From Onthophagus taurus (lineage: Eukaryota > Arthropoda > Insecta > Coleoptera > Scarabaeidae): a stretch of 64,000 bases of DNA. Shown here in pieces: positions 32,640 through 44,341 of the stretch. The translations under genes were made by a program, and so were the position numbers. Within the stretch, counting starts at the first letter, position 1. Each line of letters begins with the position of its first letter. The DNA is taken from the NCBI RefSeq assembly GCF_036711975.1, contig NC_091976.1, positions 22,940,001 through 23,004,000 on the forward strand, in the 5' to 3' direction. Under the pieces are notes generated by a model, which did no database searches, had not been told where the DNA came from, and saw only the letters and a program-made list of their open reading frames with translations.

Positions 32640-33745
32640 ACGTTAGAAGAAAGAATTACTTTAACAGTTCCATTGAAGACCGATTTGTGGAGAACAACTA
32701 TATTCTGATGTGGAGAAGCTGATTAATGATATCAAATATTCATAATATTCGCAAAAATTCAAAAAGATAGGTCTTTTTAGATGCAAACACCTTCATGATC
32801 AGGAATGAAGACGGTAGCTGAGACAGAAATAACGACCAAACAGCTTCAAGATTAGTAGACTATTTGGAAAAGGAAATTGCAAATGGCGATTTAAAATTAA
32901 AACCTCTACTTGTGTATCATGCCAAAATCCCAAGGGCCATGAGGATTTCAATAAGAAATCTTCTGCAAAACGTTACTGTGAACTAAATAATTTTGAACCA
33001 AAAGCTCTATTACTGCTGGATAACGCACCAAGTCATCCCATCAATCTATCGTACTTAAACACTTGCGTTCCGGTGAAAATAGTTTTCTTACCACCCAACA
33101 CTACGTCGTTAATTCAGCCAATGGACTAGGGAGTTATTGCAAATTTTCAGGCACATTATCTTCGTCGTACATTTCAACAACTTATTGATAAAACAGAAGC
33201 TTGACAAGAATTAACTAAGAAGTGCATGAATGGAGTGTGGAAGAAAATATGGCCGGAGGTATCCCACGATTATCAACGAGAAGAGCCTATTATTGGTCAA
33301 ATTGTCACTCTAGTCGAAACAGCAGGACTAGGAGATGTAGATGAGCTAGATATTGAGGAGCTACTGCAGGTTTCTGGTGAAGGCCTCACCAACGACGACC
33401 TTCAAGAACTGGCAGAACAAGGAATTGAAGAAGGCGAAAACTTCTGATGACGATGAACCAAAAGAAATTACTACAGATTTTCCTAAAAAAATTTGGAAAC
33501 GACAACCGAAATAGTAGATCAAATTGTAGCGAATAACCCAAATTTTTACAGGAGTGCAAAGGCAAGAAGAGGAGTTTTGGATGCGATCGCCAGCTACCGA
33601 CATTTGCTTAATGAAAGAAAAGAAAGCAACAAATGACTCTAGACGATTTCTTCGCCAGAAAATCAACAATATCAGAAGAGTAAGGCCTTTCATCACAAAT
33701 ATAAACTTTATAAATATTTGTGCAAATGTTTGTGTTATATAAAAC
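32640..33745 (+). pseudogene. Tigger-type DDE transposase, C-terminal half
   Basis: Readable anchors in order: NPRAMR, EPKALLLLDNAPSHP at 32998-33039 (second catalytic Asp), VFLPPNTTSLIQPMD (third catalytic Asp) then a stop where QGVI is expected, GVIANFQAHYLRRTFQQL, CMNGVWKKIWPE, an acidic block DVDELDIEELLQVSGEGLTN, and near the end KQQMTLDDFFAKK, a Tigger C-terminal signature. Several stops and frameshifts; inactive. Confidence 0.85.
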
Positions 33746-33789
33746 ATTATAGTTAAGTAGTAGGTGTCAAGCAAATGTTTCCGAAAATT

Positions 33790-34067
33790 TTGCTACAACC
33801 TTTGTTGTGAAAGTTTTTCTGTATCATGCTCAGGATACCGATCTTTTTTAACAGCCTTCATATTTTAGAAAAATTCTCTACATTGATGCATCTGGAAGCA
33901 AAAATGTTACACAGCATTGTGTTAATTTGCTACAAGTTTTTTTGTAAAACTTTTTCTGTATTATGCTAAGGATACCGATTTTTTTTAACACTCTTCTAAT
34001 TTTCATATTTTTGAAAAATTCTCTACATTGATGCAACTGGGAGCAAAAATGTTACAGAGTATTGTGT
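33790..34067. repeat. Tandem duplication, two units of about 135-140 bp
   Basis: 33790-33921 and 33927-34067 share GATACCGAT, AAATTCTCTACATTGATGCA and GCAAAAATGTTACA blocks in the same order. Non-coding, located between Tigger and Jockey fragments. Confidence 0.85.
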
Positions 34068-34099
34068 GCAGCATCGTTCTCTGGATTATAATCAACCTA

Positions 34100-34690
34100 A
34101 TCCAGGGAACGATGCTAATCACAGCTGAAGTCATAAAGGAAATTAAGACCAATATTACCCCAAAAATGCTATTGGTTTTGATCTTATAACTGGTCATATC
34201 TGAGAAAAGCAATAATTTAAATAATTATTCATTCTGATTATAAGATGTTGCGCAGCTGTGGAAGATCAAAGAGGTGTGGAAGGTCACCTCAGTATACTAT
34301 ATCTTATCGGCTAATATTACTACTGCAGATAAAGTCTAAAAAATAAAATGGAAAAGTCACTAGAAGAACAGAAGGTTTATTCAGCAAAGTCTACAAAGTC
34401 AAAGACAAAGACAACGTATGGTAGGGGTTGAACCACAAGCTTGAAATGTAATATTCAAAAATCTTAGAATCCTATTTATCTGAACGCTATTTCAGGAGCA
34501 AACAAGATCATGATTACTAACTTGAGAAAAATCCAGCAGGAGTGCCACAGCAGAGTTGCCTACATTTAATGAAAAAAACCAGTGATGTAACTGAAAAATT
34601 ACAAATAGCTATTGCTGAAATACAAAGCTGAATGGAAAAGTGGTGTATTAACAAAAACAAGTCAGTGCATATCTATCAACAATTAGTTCC
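34100..34690 (+). mobile_element. Jockey-like reverse transcriptase fragments
   Basis: Two pieces: 34110-34200 (AEVIKEIKTNITPK, then by frameshift GFDLITGHI) and 34560-34680 (KLQIAIAEIQS, stop, MEKWCINKNKSVHI), the latter being the Jockey segment LQxxxxxIxxWxxKWRIKIN. Badly decayed. Confidence 0.65.
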
Positions 34691-34699
34691 CTTGTATCA

Positions 34700-35280
34700 C
34701 GACCCTTTACCTAAGCTATTAATTTACTAGATTATTACAATAAAATAATATAAAAATGCATCATCCGTTAACCTATTTTCCTTCCTCCTTTTGCTATAAA
34801 TGTACTCATTAAAGAAATATCTATTAGGTACATCAGTATATGACATGATTCAAACAATATTTTGCTGATTTGTTCGGAGTTGTGAGACCCAAATGTATCC
34901 CAGTGGTGTAGTGTGTTAGGCAGTTGTTCACAATTATGTTAAGTGATTAGTGAGTTAGATGCAACATCTTACGATATCTTATGATCTTACGAATATCTTA
35001 TGATTTTAACTGTAAAACTTGAGGCATTTTAGAGTAAAGGATGGAGAAAATAATGGATTTAACATAAGATTGCAGTCGCTTAAGTATCTAGGCACAAAAA
35101 ATCAATTGCGTTAGGAAAAACATTTCATCAATATTTTGCCACTACAAAGATGCACGCATCATGATCTCTTCCAATTATGTCATCATAGGTCTTATAGTAA
35201 TATTCTTATTTCTTCGTTGTTGAAGAACTTCAGTGTTCTCTAAACTGTTTAATAAGTCAAGTCCAGAATATTTATCTCAT
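34700..35280. other. Unassigned AT-rich sequence
   Basis: No coding sequence; probably decayed repeats. Confidence 0.35.
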
Positions 35281-35284
35281 TAAT

Positions 35285-35910
35285 TTTTAAATTGTAAGAC
35301 TTCTAGCAGCTATAGGTTTTGCCGAAAATATCTTTTTTGCTGGGTCACCGCCATTTCTTACTATATGACCTGCCCATCTCAATCTGCCCACCATTATAGT
35401 TGTCACTATTTCCAGTACAGTTTTCAGCTGATCCATAGGCATTATGTAGTTCAAAGTTCGATGCAGTACCTTTTTTTCGAATGTGGCTAGCATAGATTCA
35501 TCTTTTTTTGTTACTTCGGAGCCATATACTAAAATAGGTGTTATAAGGGTCTTATAAATGCAGATTTTTTTGCTTAGGCAAAATTTACAGTTGTATAGGT
35601 ACTTGGCCGAAATAGCATTTATTCGCACATAAGATGCGTTTCTTAATTTCTGATTCATATTGTAGTTCTGGTCACTAATTGTGATGTTTTATCCAACATT
35701 TCGCGGTCTTCTATTATCCATAACTGCATCTCCTCGCTGCAGCTTCCAGAGTTGACACGGGTCTTTAGTTTTCCTTATTGATCTCGATATAATATCCACG
35801 TCATCAGCATACACAAAAACCTGAATGGTTTTATTGAGGGTTGTGCTTCTATTGTCTAGTTCTGCATCTCTTACGACCTTTTCTAATGCTATATTAAACA
35901 GTAGCACACT
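35285..35910 (-). mobile_element. RTE-like reverse transcriptase, catalytic box to C-terminus
   Basis: Minus strand: LFNIALEKVVRDAELDNRST, then IQVFVYADDVDIISRS (catalytic YADD box) near 35810, then after a deletion KICIYKTLITPILVYGSEV, FEKKVLHRTLNYIMP and GRLRWAGHIVRNGGDPAKKI, the conserved C-terminal block of RTE-like elements. Two frames; inactive. Confidence 0.85.
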
Positions 35911-38460
35911 AGCGCGTCATGCTATGAAGTAAATACGTACTAGGGATTTATGTTTTTGTAAATATGTATCTATTTACACGAGTATTACAGTAGTAAAATC
36001 CGAAAATACTTTCATTCACAAACAAAGTTATCTTTATTTGAAATTCAGATTCAAGTATAAAAACAAATTTGAAGTTTAAAAATTTTGAAACGTTTAAGAT
36101 TAGTTTCCCAATAAAATTTTCGTTTTAACATTAAACCTTGAAATCAAAGAACGTTTTACAAATTAATGATTCATTGAAATATCTGATAAAATTCTTATTA
36201 ATGTAATAAAATAGCTCAGATTATTTCTGAAATATCGTACGTTACTTCGAAAATCGATCAAATTTCCTTTTTTGAGAAATTCAAAGTCAAAATGCGTTTA
36301 TAAACCAACACGTGTTATAACACCTATCAAAATTAAACACTTCCCGATTACCAATTAGTTTTTACAACTCGTCCTTATGCAATGTACAAACCTTCTAAAC
36401 GCAAACGTGAAGAGAATCTAAAAGAAAAATATTATTAAATCTATTTGAATAAATAAATTAATTAAATCACCTTTTAATCTGTTTTTAATACCAATTTTGT
36501 TTCTGTATAAAATCGTGACAATAGGATCAATATTGAAATGGTCATTAACGGGTCAAGTTGAGATAACAAAAAAATTATCGTTTTTAACAATAAGTAAATT
36601 TATTTCTTATCAGTTTATATTTTTAAAAAGCACAAGCATTACGCCTTATTGCTTTCGATCAATCGAACATTAATAATTTTTAAAAGTGTGTCAACCACTG
36701 TGTCCAGTAGTACACCTTTTTTAAATAATTTTCATTCGCGAACGAGTTGTGGGGGGACGCCAAAACCTCACTACAGCTTAAAAACTTCTTTAAAACGCTA
36801 CCGTTCTTGAAGTTTATGAACACAAGACTTCTTTGTCTCCATCTTTTCGGATGCCGTGTTTGAAATTGCACCCACATTCAATTTTTGTGTAAGTTTTGTA
36901 AATAATAGATACAATTTTATTTATTTTTTTGGGAAATCTTATCTAAGAAAGTCAAGTGGGAGGCTTCAACTTTTGGATTATTGTAGTGCAGTGTGCATTT
37001 TGATGCTGTGTGGTGTTTTGTAACAATAACATTCTTGTTTACGGTGTAGGATTGAGAGTTAATTTCTGTTATCGCGAAAACGTAGCGATAATTAACGTTG
37101 GTAGTTATTAAAGAAAGTGCTGAACAAAAATAGTAATCCAAGTAAGTTTTAATACTTCAAATTTTATCTAATATTTTCACCTTGTTGATGTTATTATCTT
37201 TTAATAGAGTTATTTCGGTATCAATAATTTATTCGATTATTAGAACAATCGTGATTTCATATCAAAGTTTTTTTTCGTTGAGAGATAAACCATTTCCTTA
37301 TCGATTCTTTTTAGTCTGAAGGTAAACGAAAGGTTTTTTTTGAAAAGGTTTTTTTATTGAACAAAATGAGGATGTCAATCATTAAACCAACTTCGTGACT
37401 CAATTGAACCTTAACTATTTAATTATAACATTTTATAACTCTCTATAAAGATAACAAAAAGTGTTTTTGATGTAAAATTATTTATATTAAAAATGTCATA
37501 TTAAATCACTTTAATCCATTACCAAAAATTATTAATTCAAATTTACTTTTAAAATTGATTCCGAAAATATCTACTGGACCAAAAATTTCAACGAATCTAT
37601 TTTGTCCCAAAAACAACGTGATGGCTAAGATGAAACAATTTTAGAAGATTTTGCTTTATTCCCAACAAGAACCTGTTAATTCTCTTACCTTGGTTCATTA
37701 TAAACAGGTTTTGTGTACAACATTTTTCTTGGTCGGTTTTGGTTTTGAGTAATAACACATTTTTAATATAAACCATTTCAATTTATAAGCGATTGTAGGT
37801 ATTTTTGTTATTTAACTACAATAAGTTGGCAAAACACCTCAATGGATTAAAGTCGATTATAATTTATGATCAACATTAGAAGTTTAAACCATATTTAAGT
37901 TTTGAAAATGTTGGGAATTAAATTATTGCTAAGTGAGATATCTACAATAATATTAGGTGAAGCTGAAGAACGATGATCTAGGCTTTGTTTGTGGTGCAAT
38001 TATAAGCCCAGATACAATATCAATTCAAAGCTGCTTCAAGCCCAAATAGTTGCCATTGGAATGTAATTTTTGACTACCCACTCTTGAATAAGATTTATGA
38101 TAAAGTCCATAAAGCCATACGCATAGCTTGAAATCGATTCTGAGTGTATCTAGTTGTGGACAAATTTTTTCAGCTAAACATCTACTTTTTATACCTTATC
38201 ATCATTATTGCCTTTTTCTCTCGCATCGCGTAGTACAAAGGCAGTTATTTGAGAAACAATAAAACGAAGTACACGTAACTATTATCAATGTTCAAGCACT
38301 TCACTTTCTATTGTCATAGGATGTATTTAAAATGAAGGTCGAAATTGCCCAACTTGATCCCATGAAGATAAAACCTAAATACAACCTAGACCTTATCCTT
38401 CACGTCATCCTAAATGAAGACCACAAACTCAAATCGCAAGAACCCCAGCGGACAATTTCA
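35911..38460. other. Gene-free AT-rich region
   Basis: No coding sequence, promoter or repeat that I can support. Short open frames here are in AT-rich sequence without family resemblance. Confidence 0.5.
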
Positions 38461-39340
38461 AAAATTAACTATGATTGTTTCATGATTTTTTGACTTTGTG
38501 TGTCTCTTAGTTCTCGTGTTTGTATCGCTTTGTAGAAGATAGCTGATGATGGAGCTAATGGTCCAAAACTAGTCCTGTCAATTAAATTAAATAAATAATA
38601 CCGGAAGCAAAGAGTTTTCTTAATTAATTGGTATTTATTTTTATATTCCACTTTCGAAACATGGACCTACTCAAACTAAATTTATTGGTTTCAGATTTCA
38701 ATAATGACCATTTTGCTGGATAAGATAACCATTACGGCAAAAACTATAGAATTTTTTTGAAAAAAACCTTGTTTATTCTGCGTTTCTATCACCCACTGTC
38801 CTGAACAAGCAGCGTTAATTTTATTGAAATCACATCAATAACTTGTCCGGGACATTCGAAAATCTACAGAATACATCTAAAAATCCAATGGTGATCTTTG
38901 TATTCTGCGTTGGGACCCAAATCTTTACTATTCTCCTAACTTAGTATGCAGTATCTCAATGTGATGCATTTTGTGAAATATATCACTACTGCATAAACTG
39001 CATATACTGTTCTTCTAACCAAGAAGGCAATACATATCTTGATAAGAAACTGCTGGCTTATGTGGACTTATCGTCATGAATCATTAGAATTACATTCAAT
39101 GTCCCAACAAAAGAGATAGAGTCTGCATAGAATCTCATATAAAAAGTCTCCATTGGTGAATTTTCAATGTAAAGGGCTTATATGTGGATAGACGTGGTTT
39201 GGATAACATAAGAGGTTATTTTCACTTACTGATCTAGACTCAGCTGATTGATGCAGCTCTAATTAGGCGTAAAATTCTCCAATTACAAAAAATCTATGAA
39301 AATTATTCCAGTTTTGTATTCATATGAACACTATAGTAAA
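38461..39340. other. Unassigned sequence before the 87-bp satellite
   Basis: A stretch at 38480-38600 (GACTAGTTTTGGACCATTAG, then CATCATCAGCTATC on the complementary reading) looks like the end of a dispersed repeat, but I cannot name it. No coding sequence. Confidence 0.3.
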
Positions 39341-39508
39341 CGTCAGTTGCAAGCTGCCTTGGCTTAATTACGCCTGACATCAATAAAAACTATATAGTTT
39401 TCGTAGCACTATGTAATCAATGTAGCGCCTCGCCCGAAAACGACCTCGGCTTAATTAAGTCTGACATCGTTGAAAAGTATACCGTTTTTGTAGCAATATG
39501 GTCTCGAT

Positions 39509-40709
39509 TAGTGGTGGAACGGATATCCAGCAACTATCCGGTATCCGGCCTATCAGGCCATTTTTTTAAATCCGACCGTATAGGCAGATAATAATCAAGT
39601 TCAACCCCAATAGGACTTTTATCGATAATTTTCAAAATTTTTCTTATGTAGACGTGGATATCAAGAGAGCAGCATATGCAGCAATGTTGAGAACATCTTG
39701 AGGCGTTTCGGATGAATTGAGAAAGGCGTCGTGGTACCAATTGTTTACTATGTTTTTGTTGTGAGGGCAGAACAGGGCCTCATTGCTGAAGGAAAGCACC
39801 CTCTTAAGGGCCAGTACTTAAGCTCCTGGGTTTCTGGCAACTTTTGGTACTTCGGAAGTTTGCGGACTTTTTGCCTGTAGTTTTTACCCTTGATTTTGTC
39901 ACAGGCCTCAATGTATTTTTCACTTCTGAATTGCTGCACTAGCTTTTGGATATTTTTATTAAGCTCGTTGAACATTCTTTTCAGAGCAGGCTCCTCATAG
40001 GATCTAAAATCGCGGTAGAGTCGTCTCTTTTCCTTAATCAAACGGAGAATAAATGGTGGCAGAGGAAAATTGTAATGTTTCTTGATGTTGGAAAGGCTTG
40101 CTTCATCCACCAAATTAAGCAAGCGTTTATTAAAGGTAGCGATAGACTCGGGTGTAATAACAGGGTTAGATCTCACATATTCCTTTATTCCTGCGTTCAC
40201 TCTTTCCATATTACAAAGTTTATAGTTTTTGATCAGAGTAGGAGCTACTTTAGGTATTCGAGTGGTTGTATTAATGCAGATCAGAAGACCCAGATGGTCA
40301 GAGCACAGATCAGGAATGACATTAACAGACGTGATGAGCGGTCTTGTATGGTATGTTGTTTGTGCAGAAGATTAAATAAGGCTTGGCGTTGGTTAAAATT
40401 AATTTCTTGAAGGATCCTTGTGGAAATATCACCAATTATTAATTAAGGTATCCTCTTTTTAGAGTTGCTTCGTTACTTAAATCAGCATCAAAAAAGTGCA
40501 TTTTGTATCTTGGATCCAAATAAGTTTACATATCTTATCAGCTTTCTTATTAATTGCATTTTTATTCAAATATCGCAATAATGTGGCAATGTAGTATCAC
40601 TTCAGAAATGTACCAAAAAGTATAACCATAATGGCCGGATAGATATGCCGGATAAACGGATATCCGGCCGAAGGGGATGCCGAATATCCGGTTTTTCGCA
40701 AAATCACTA
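39509..40709 (+). mobile_element. hAT-like non-autonomous element, copy B, intact ends with 8-bp target duplication
   Basis: Starts TAGTGGTGGAACGGATATCC and ends GCAAAATCACTA; both termini read TAGTG from outside. It is flanked by a perfect 8-bp duplication GTCTCGAT (39501-39508 and 40710-40717), the length used by hAT elements, and the interrupted 87-bp satellite is restored when the element and one duplication are removed. The left arm (39509-39630) and right arm (40400-40709) match copies A and C. The middle holds Jockey-derived sequence instead of the satellite array. Terminal repeats are short; no transposase is present. Confidence 0.9.
39745..40390 (-). mobile_element. Captured Jockey fragment inside hAT-like copy B (endonuclease end plus linker)
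   Basis: Minus strand begins with DLCSDHLGLLICINTTTRIP (the SDHxPVLL end of an endonuclease domain) near 40300-40260 and continues in an open frame through NAGIKEYVRSNPVITPESIA, FPLPPFILRLIKEKRRLYRDF and MFNELNKNIQKLVQQFRSEK, the helical linker between endonuclease and reverse transcriptase in Jockey elements. No other part of the retroelement is present. Confidence 0.8.
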
Positions 40710-41068
40710 GTCTCGATGTATCGCCTCGCCCACAAGCGACTTCAACTTTATTATGCAACACGTCCTTAAAGACTATTCAGGTTTTATATCGCTTTGATAT
40801 CGATGTAGCGCCTCGCCCGCAAGCGATCTCAGTTCAATTAGGCCTGACATCAATAAAAACTGTATAGTTTTTGTAGCAGCATGTTATCAACGTAGAGACG
40901 CTACGTTCCCGCAAGCGACCTCGGCTTAATTTAATTCTGACATCGTTGAAAACTATACAGTTTTTGTAGCGATATAGTCTCGATGTAGCGCCTCGCCCGG
41001 AAGCGACCTTGACTTAATCAAACCGCGTATTCTTGAAAACTGTAGTGGTTTTGTACCGATATGACATA

Positions 41069-41807
41069 TTTCCTCATTATAACACTTACATTAAGATTAG
41101 AAAATATATACTATGTAATGGCCTTAATCTGTGTTTCACAACAATTTTGAGTCTATTAAATTTGTGAGAATCAAATACAAACTCATTAATATGATTAAAT
41201 TTCTTGCAAAATTCTTATTTAATGCAAATACGGTTTTTGTGTGTCAAAGAACTTCATTCTTTAAAGTTTAATATTTAATCATTGATTGCGTCAAATTTTA
41301 TAAAACCGACCATTAATTGAGTCATTGTTGCGTTAAACTACGCGGTTATTATGAGAACGAACAACCGAAAGAAACCATAAATTTCCATAATGAAGAGATT
41401 TCTTAATTTCCCTCATTTTCTCTCATTTCTTGACCTCCTTAACATTGTACGTTTTTTATGTCTCAAATTTGAATCTTAAAGTCAACCTTAAAAGAAAAGT
41501 TGTGTAATCGAATCAAAATCGTTATTATAGCTTGACATTGATACGCTGGTTTAGTTTTCAAAGACATCGCCTTTACCATATCTGTAGACAAATTTAAATT
41601 TGTTTAATATTCACGATGCACTAATCAATTAGAACTGTTTAGGAATAGTAAATGATGTTTAGTAGACTTTGAACTTGAATAATGAAAAAGGAAAAAGATA
41701 TAAGGTGTGTCAAGAACAAATTATTAAAAGGAATAAATTTCTTTTATTTATTTTTATGTTTGTAATCAAATTTTTATTTATTTATTTTTTCATTAACAAT
41801 AGCAATA
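41069..41807. promoter_or_regulatory. Upstream region of the ZnT1-like gene
   Basis: AT-rich sequence directly upstream of the ZnT1-like start codon, without coding sequence. It should contain either the promoter or the 3' end of an intron in the 5' UTR. No clear TATA/initiator pair was recognised. Confidence 0.4.
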
Positions 41808-44341
41808 ATGCCAGTGAAGCAATGGTTCAGAAAATTCCAACCAGCTCAACTTTACATCGTTTTAACGATGACCGTTGTTTTCTTCGTCACGGAATTGGTC
41901 ATAAGTCATGTTACTCATTCCTTAACACTGCTGATGGATTCTTATCAAACTTTATGTAATATTTTCGCATTAACTGGATGCGTTATGACGATAAAGGTAA
42001 TTAATCGATAAATTATTTTTATTTTCTTCTATTTATTAATAATTTTCCAGCATGGAAAAGATTTTGACAAAAAAGATAAAAATGCAACTCCCGAAGACGT
42101 CAAAGAAAACATTAAACATGCTAGTTCTGAATGTGTTGGTGCCGTTAGAACAAAATCGGATGCTAATAAATCCATAACCGCAGCTTATCAAGAAAAGAAA
42201 TTAAAAAATACATTCGGCTGGGCTCGAATTGATGTTTTAACTTTAGTTATTTGTTGTATTTTTTTGGCTTCCTTGATTTTTTCGCTTTTGGTCGAAGCCA
42301 TACAAACTTTGGTCCATATTGACCATACTGACGAAATGCATCAACCGATCATGGTCGGATCTGTTGGTGTAACTGGATTAATTTTAAACGCAATCTGTTA
42401 TTTTTTAATCGGAGGTAAAAATAAATTCAAAACTCAAATCTTTCACCCCTTTCTCTTTGGTCTTTTTTGTACTACTACAATAATTTTATTCTATTTATAC
42501 TAATTCACTAACTGCTTTAAACAAATTAATTTTTTAAAGGATATACATTTCATCAAGGTAGCTTCCTTTACGTAACCGAAAGCGGCGATGTTGTCTTAGA
42601 CAAAGTTGTTACTGGAGATTCAATAAAACAAGGAGGAAGAAGATTATCAAGAACAAGAACTGTACCTCCACCACAAAGACGAGAAAGACAAAGTTGTAGA
42701 GAGATTTTACGTGATATAACGTGTAATAAAAATTTTATTTTAATTTAATAAATTAATTAATAACTTTTATTTTGATTTCTAGGTTCTATCATAGTGATAT
42801 TATGCTCAATAATAATCTATTTCACCGAAGCTCATATTGCAAAGTTCATAGATCCCATATTAGCCGTAGTTTCATCAATAATCGTTCTAGTCCTAAGCTT
42901 TCCTTACAGTAAGTAACACATTTCTTAGTCTTCATCACAAATATGTTAATACGAGCATTCGTTTTAGTGAAAGAAAGTTGTTTAATTCTTCTACAAACAA
43001 TTCCAGCAAGTATAGATATAGACGCACTCAAAAAAACTTTACTCGCTCATTTTCCCGATATAATAAACGTCCATGATTTCCACGTTTGGCAATTAACGGC
43101 AAACAAAGTGATTTCAACCGTCCATATCATTTTTCAAAATCCGAAAGTTTACGAAACTATCAAAAACGATATAAATCGGTTTTTCGAAGAACAAGGAATC
43201 ACTCAAGTTACCATTCAACCGGAATTTTTCCCAAAATCAAAAAGTACCGAATCGATTGTATCCCAAAAGGATTCGTGTCTGGTTAAATGCCAAGAAGAAG
43301 CTTGTAAAACTAATCATTGTTGTCCCGAATTGCAAGATGAAGTAAATCTAAATACAGTAAAACTTCGGATATAACGAAAATCGTTAGAACGGACTTCGGA
43401 TATAACGAAGAAAATGTTTTTAAGTCATACTATTAGTATTATCTATTTAATATATCAAAGATTAACTCGGGTTGTTTCTCAAGTTTCTCTATTCCATGTT
43501 CATAGATGAATTCGGGGTATTCCCCGAGAGTAGTTCTAGTTTTAATTGTTGTTCAGCGCTATGTTGTTGCATGTTTTTATTGAACGAAAAGATGAACTAA
43601 CACTAGACCTAGAACTAGAATCATTCGGGTTTAGCCGTCTTAAGAGACGTGCGGCTAAACCCGAATGATTCTAGTTCTAGGTCTAGTGTTAGTTCTAATA
43701 CTAGTGTTAGTTCCAGTTATGGTTGTTATTAAGCGTTAAATTGTTGTATATTTTTCATTGAACTAAAACTAGAATTAACACTAGACCTAGAACTAGAAAC
43801 ATTCGGGTTTAACCGTGCGTCTTCAGACGATTTGCTAATTCATAGTGTGATATAGTAGTTGCCTATTCATGTGTGACGTCACGAACGGGCCTTCAATCTG
43901 TGCACCTGTTGGATTCTGCCGGATTCTACTTCAGTTCTCTTAGAATCTACCATCCTTGTTATTGGATGTGCTGTTGGAATTTGTTTGTAAATTCCTTCCC
44001 CGTATTAATCTGTTATATCGAAGTTTTACTGTATTAATATTAATATTTTTTGATTTGATAAAAATTATTTTTTTTGTTTCTAGGATACTGTTTTTATTAC
44101 TTCATCATCACAAAATATCGCCCAAGAATCTTCAACGATTGTATTAACCTCGGTGAAAGTTGAATCGAACGAATTCAATAAAAAACCCGGTGTGGAGAAA
44201 ATTGAAAAAATCGAAAAGATTTCCGCTAAAATTGAAAAAATGATCGACGAGGACAAACCGAATTGCTCGACGAATTTGGAGGGTCCCGAAAAAGTTGTTA
44301 GTCAATCAATAGAAGAAAACGTCCTTATTGTTAAACAATAA
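41808..44341 (+). CDS. SLC30/ZnT1-like cation diffusion facilitator with altered metal site (502 aa, six exons)
   Basis: Member of the cation diffusion facilitator family, closest to ZnT1 (plasma-membrane zinc exporters). Exons: 41808-41996, 42051-42414, 42540-42722, 42783-42908, 42968-43356, 44084-44341; 1509 nt in frame, all GT-AG. Seen: TM1-2 (LYIVLTMTVVFFVTELVISH, then LTLLMDSYQTLCNIFAL), the FGWARIDVLTLVICCIFLAS TM3, SVGVTGLILNAICYFLIG TM4, TM5-6 after residue 240, and the cytosolic C-terminal domain (LLAHFPDIINVHDFHVWQLT). Canonical ZnT1 has HxxxD in TM2 and in TM5; here these are Q47xxxN51 and E239xxxD243. The His-rich loop is replaced by a basic segment (RRLSRTRTVPPPQRRERQS). The last exon is a charged Lys/Glu tail. 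Intron 5 carries a CTAG-rich palindrome. AATAAA at 44511. Family is firm; zinc export is doubtful. Confidence 0.9.
43531..43830. repeat. CTAG-rich palindromic repeat with 43-nt perfect arms
   Basis: Left arm 43595-43637 and right arm 43652-43694 are perfect inverse complements over 43 nt, separated by a 14-nt tip that itself contains CGTCT-TAAG-AGACG. A second half unit follows at 43750-43830 after the shared TTGTTAT-AAGCG-TTGTTGTA spacer. It lies in intron 5 of the ZnT1-like gene. Confidence 0.95.

Larger units (their letters stand above)
39346..41068 (+). repeat. Satellite with 87-bp monomer, interrupted by a hAT-like element
   Basis: Monomers begin TGTAGCGCCTCGCCCG and contain AAGCGACCTCGGCTTAATTA, CTGACATC and TATACAGTTTTTGTAGC blocks. 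Monomer starts at 39421, 39508 (joined to 40717 across the insertion), 40804, 40891 and 40984; the first spacings are 87, 87 and 87. The repeat is GC-richer than its surroundings. The interval 39509-40709 is the inserted transposon, not satellite. Confidence 0.92.

Noticed and set aside
42264-42503. Reading through the donor at 42415 would give a truncated ZnT1-like protein ending at 42503
   Set aside because: The GT donor, matching acceptor at 42538-42539 and in-frame continuation of the family sequence support splicing.
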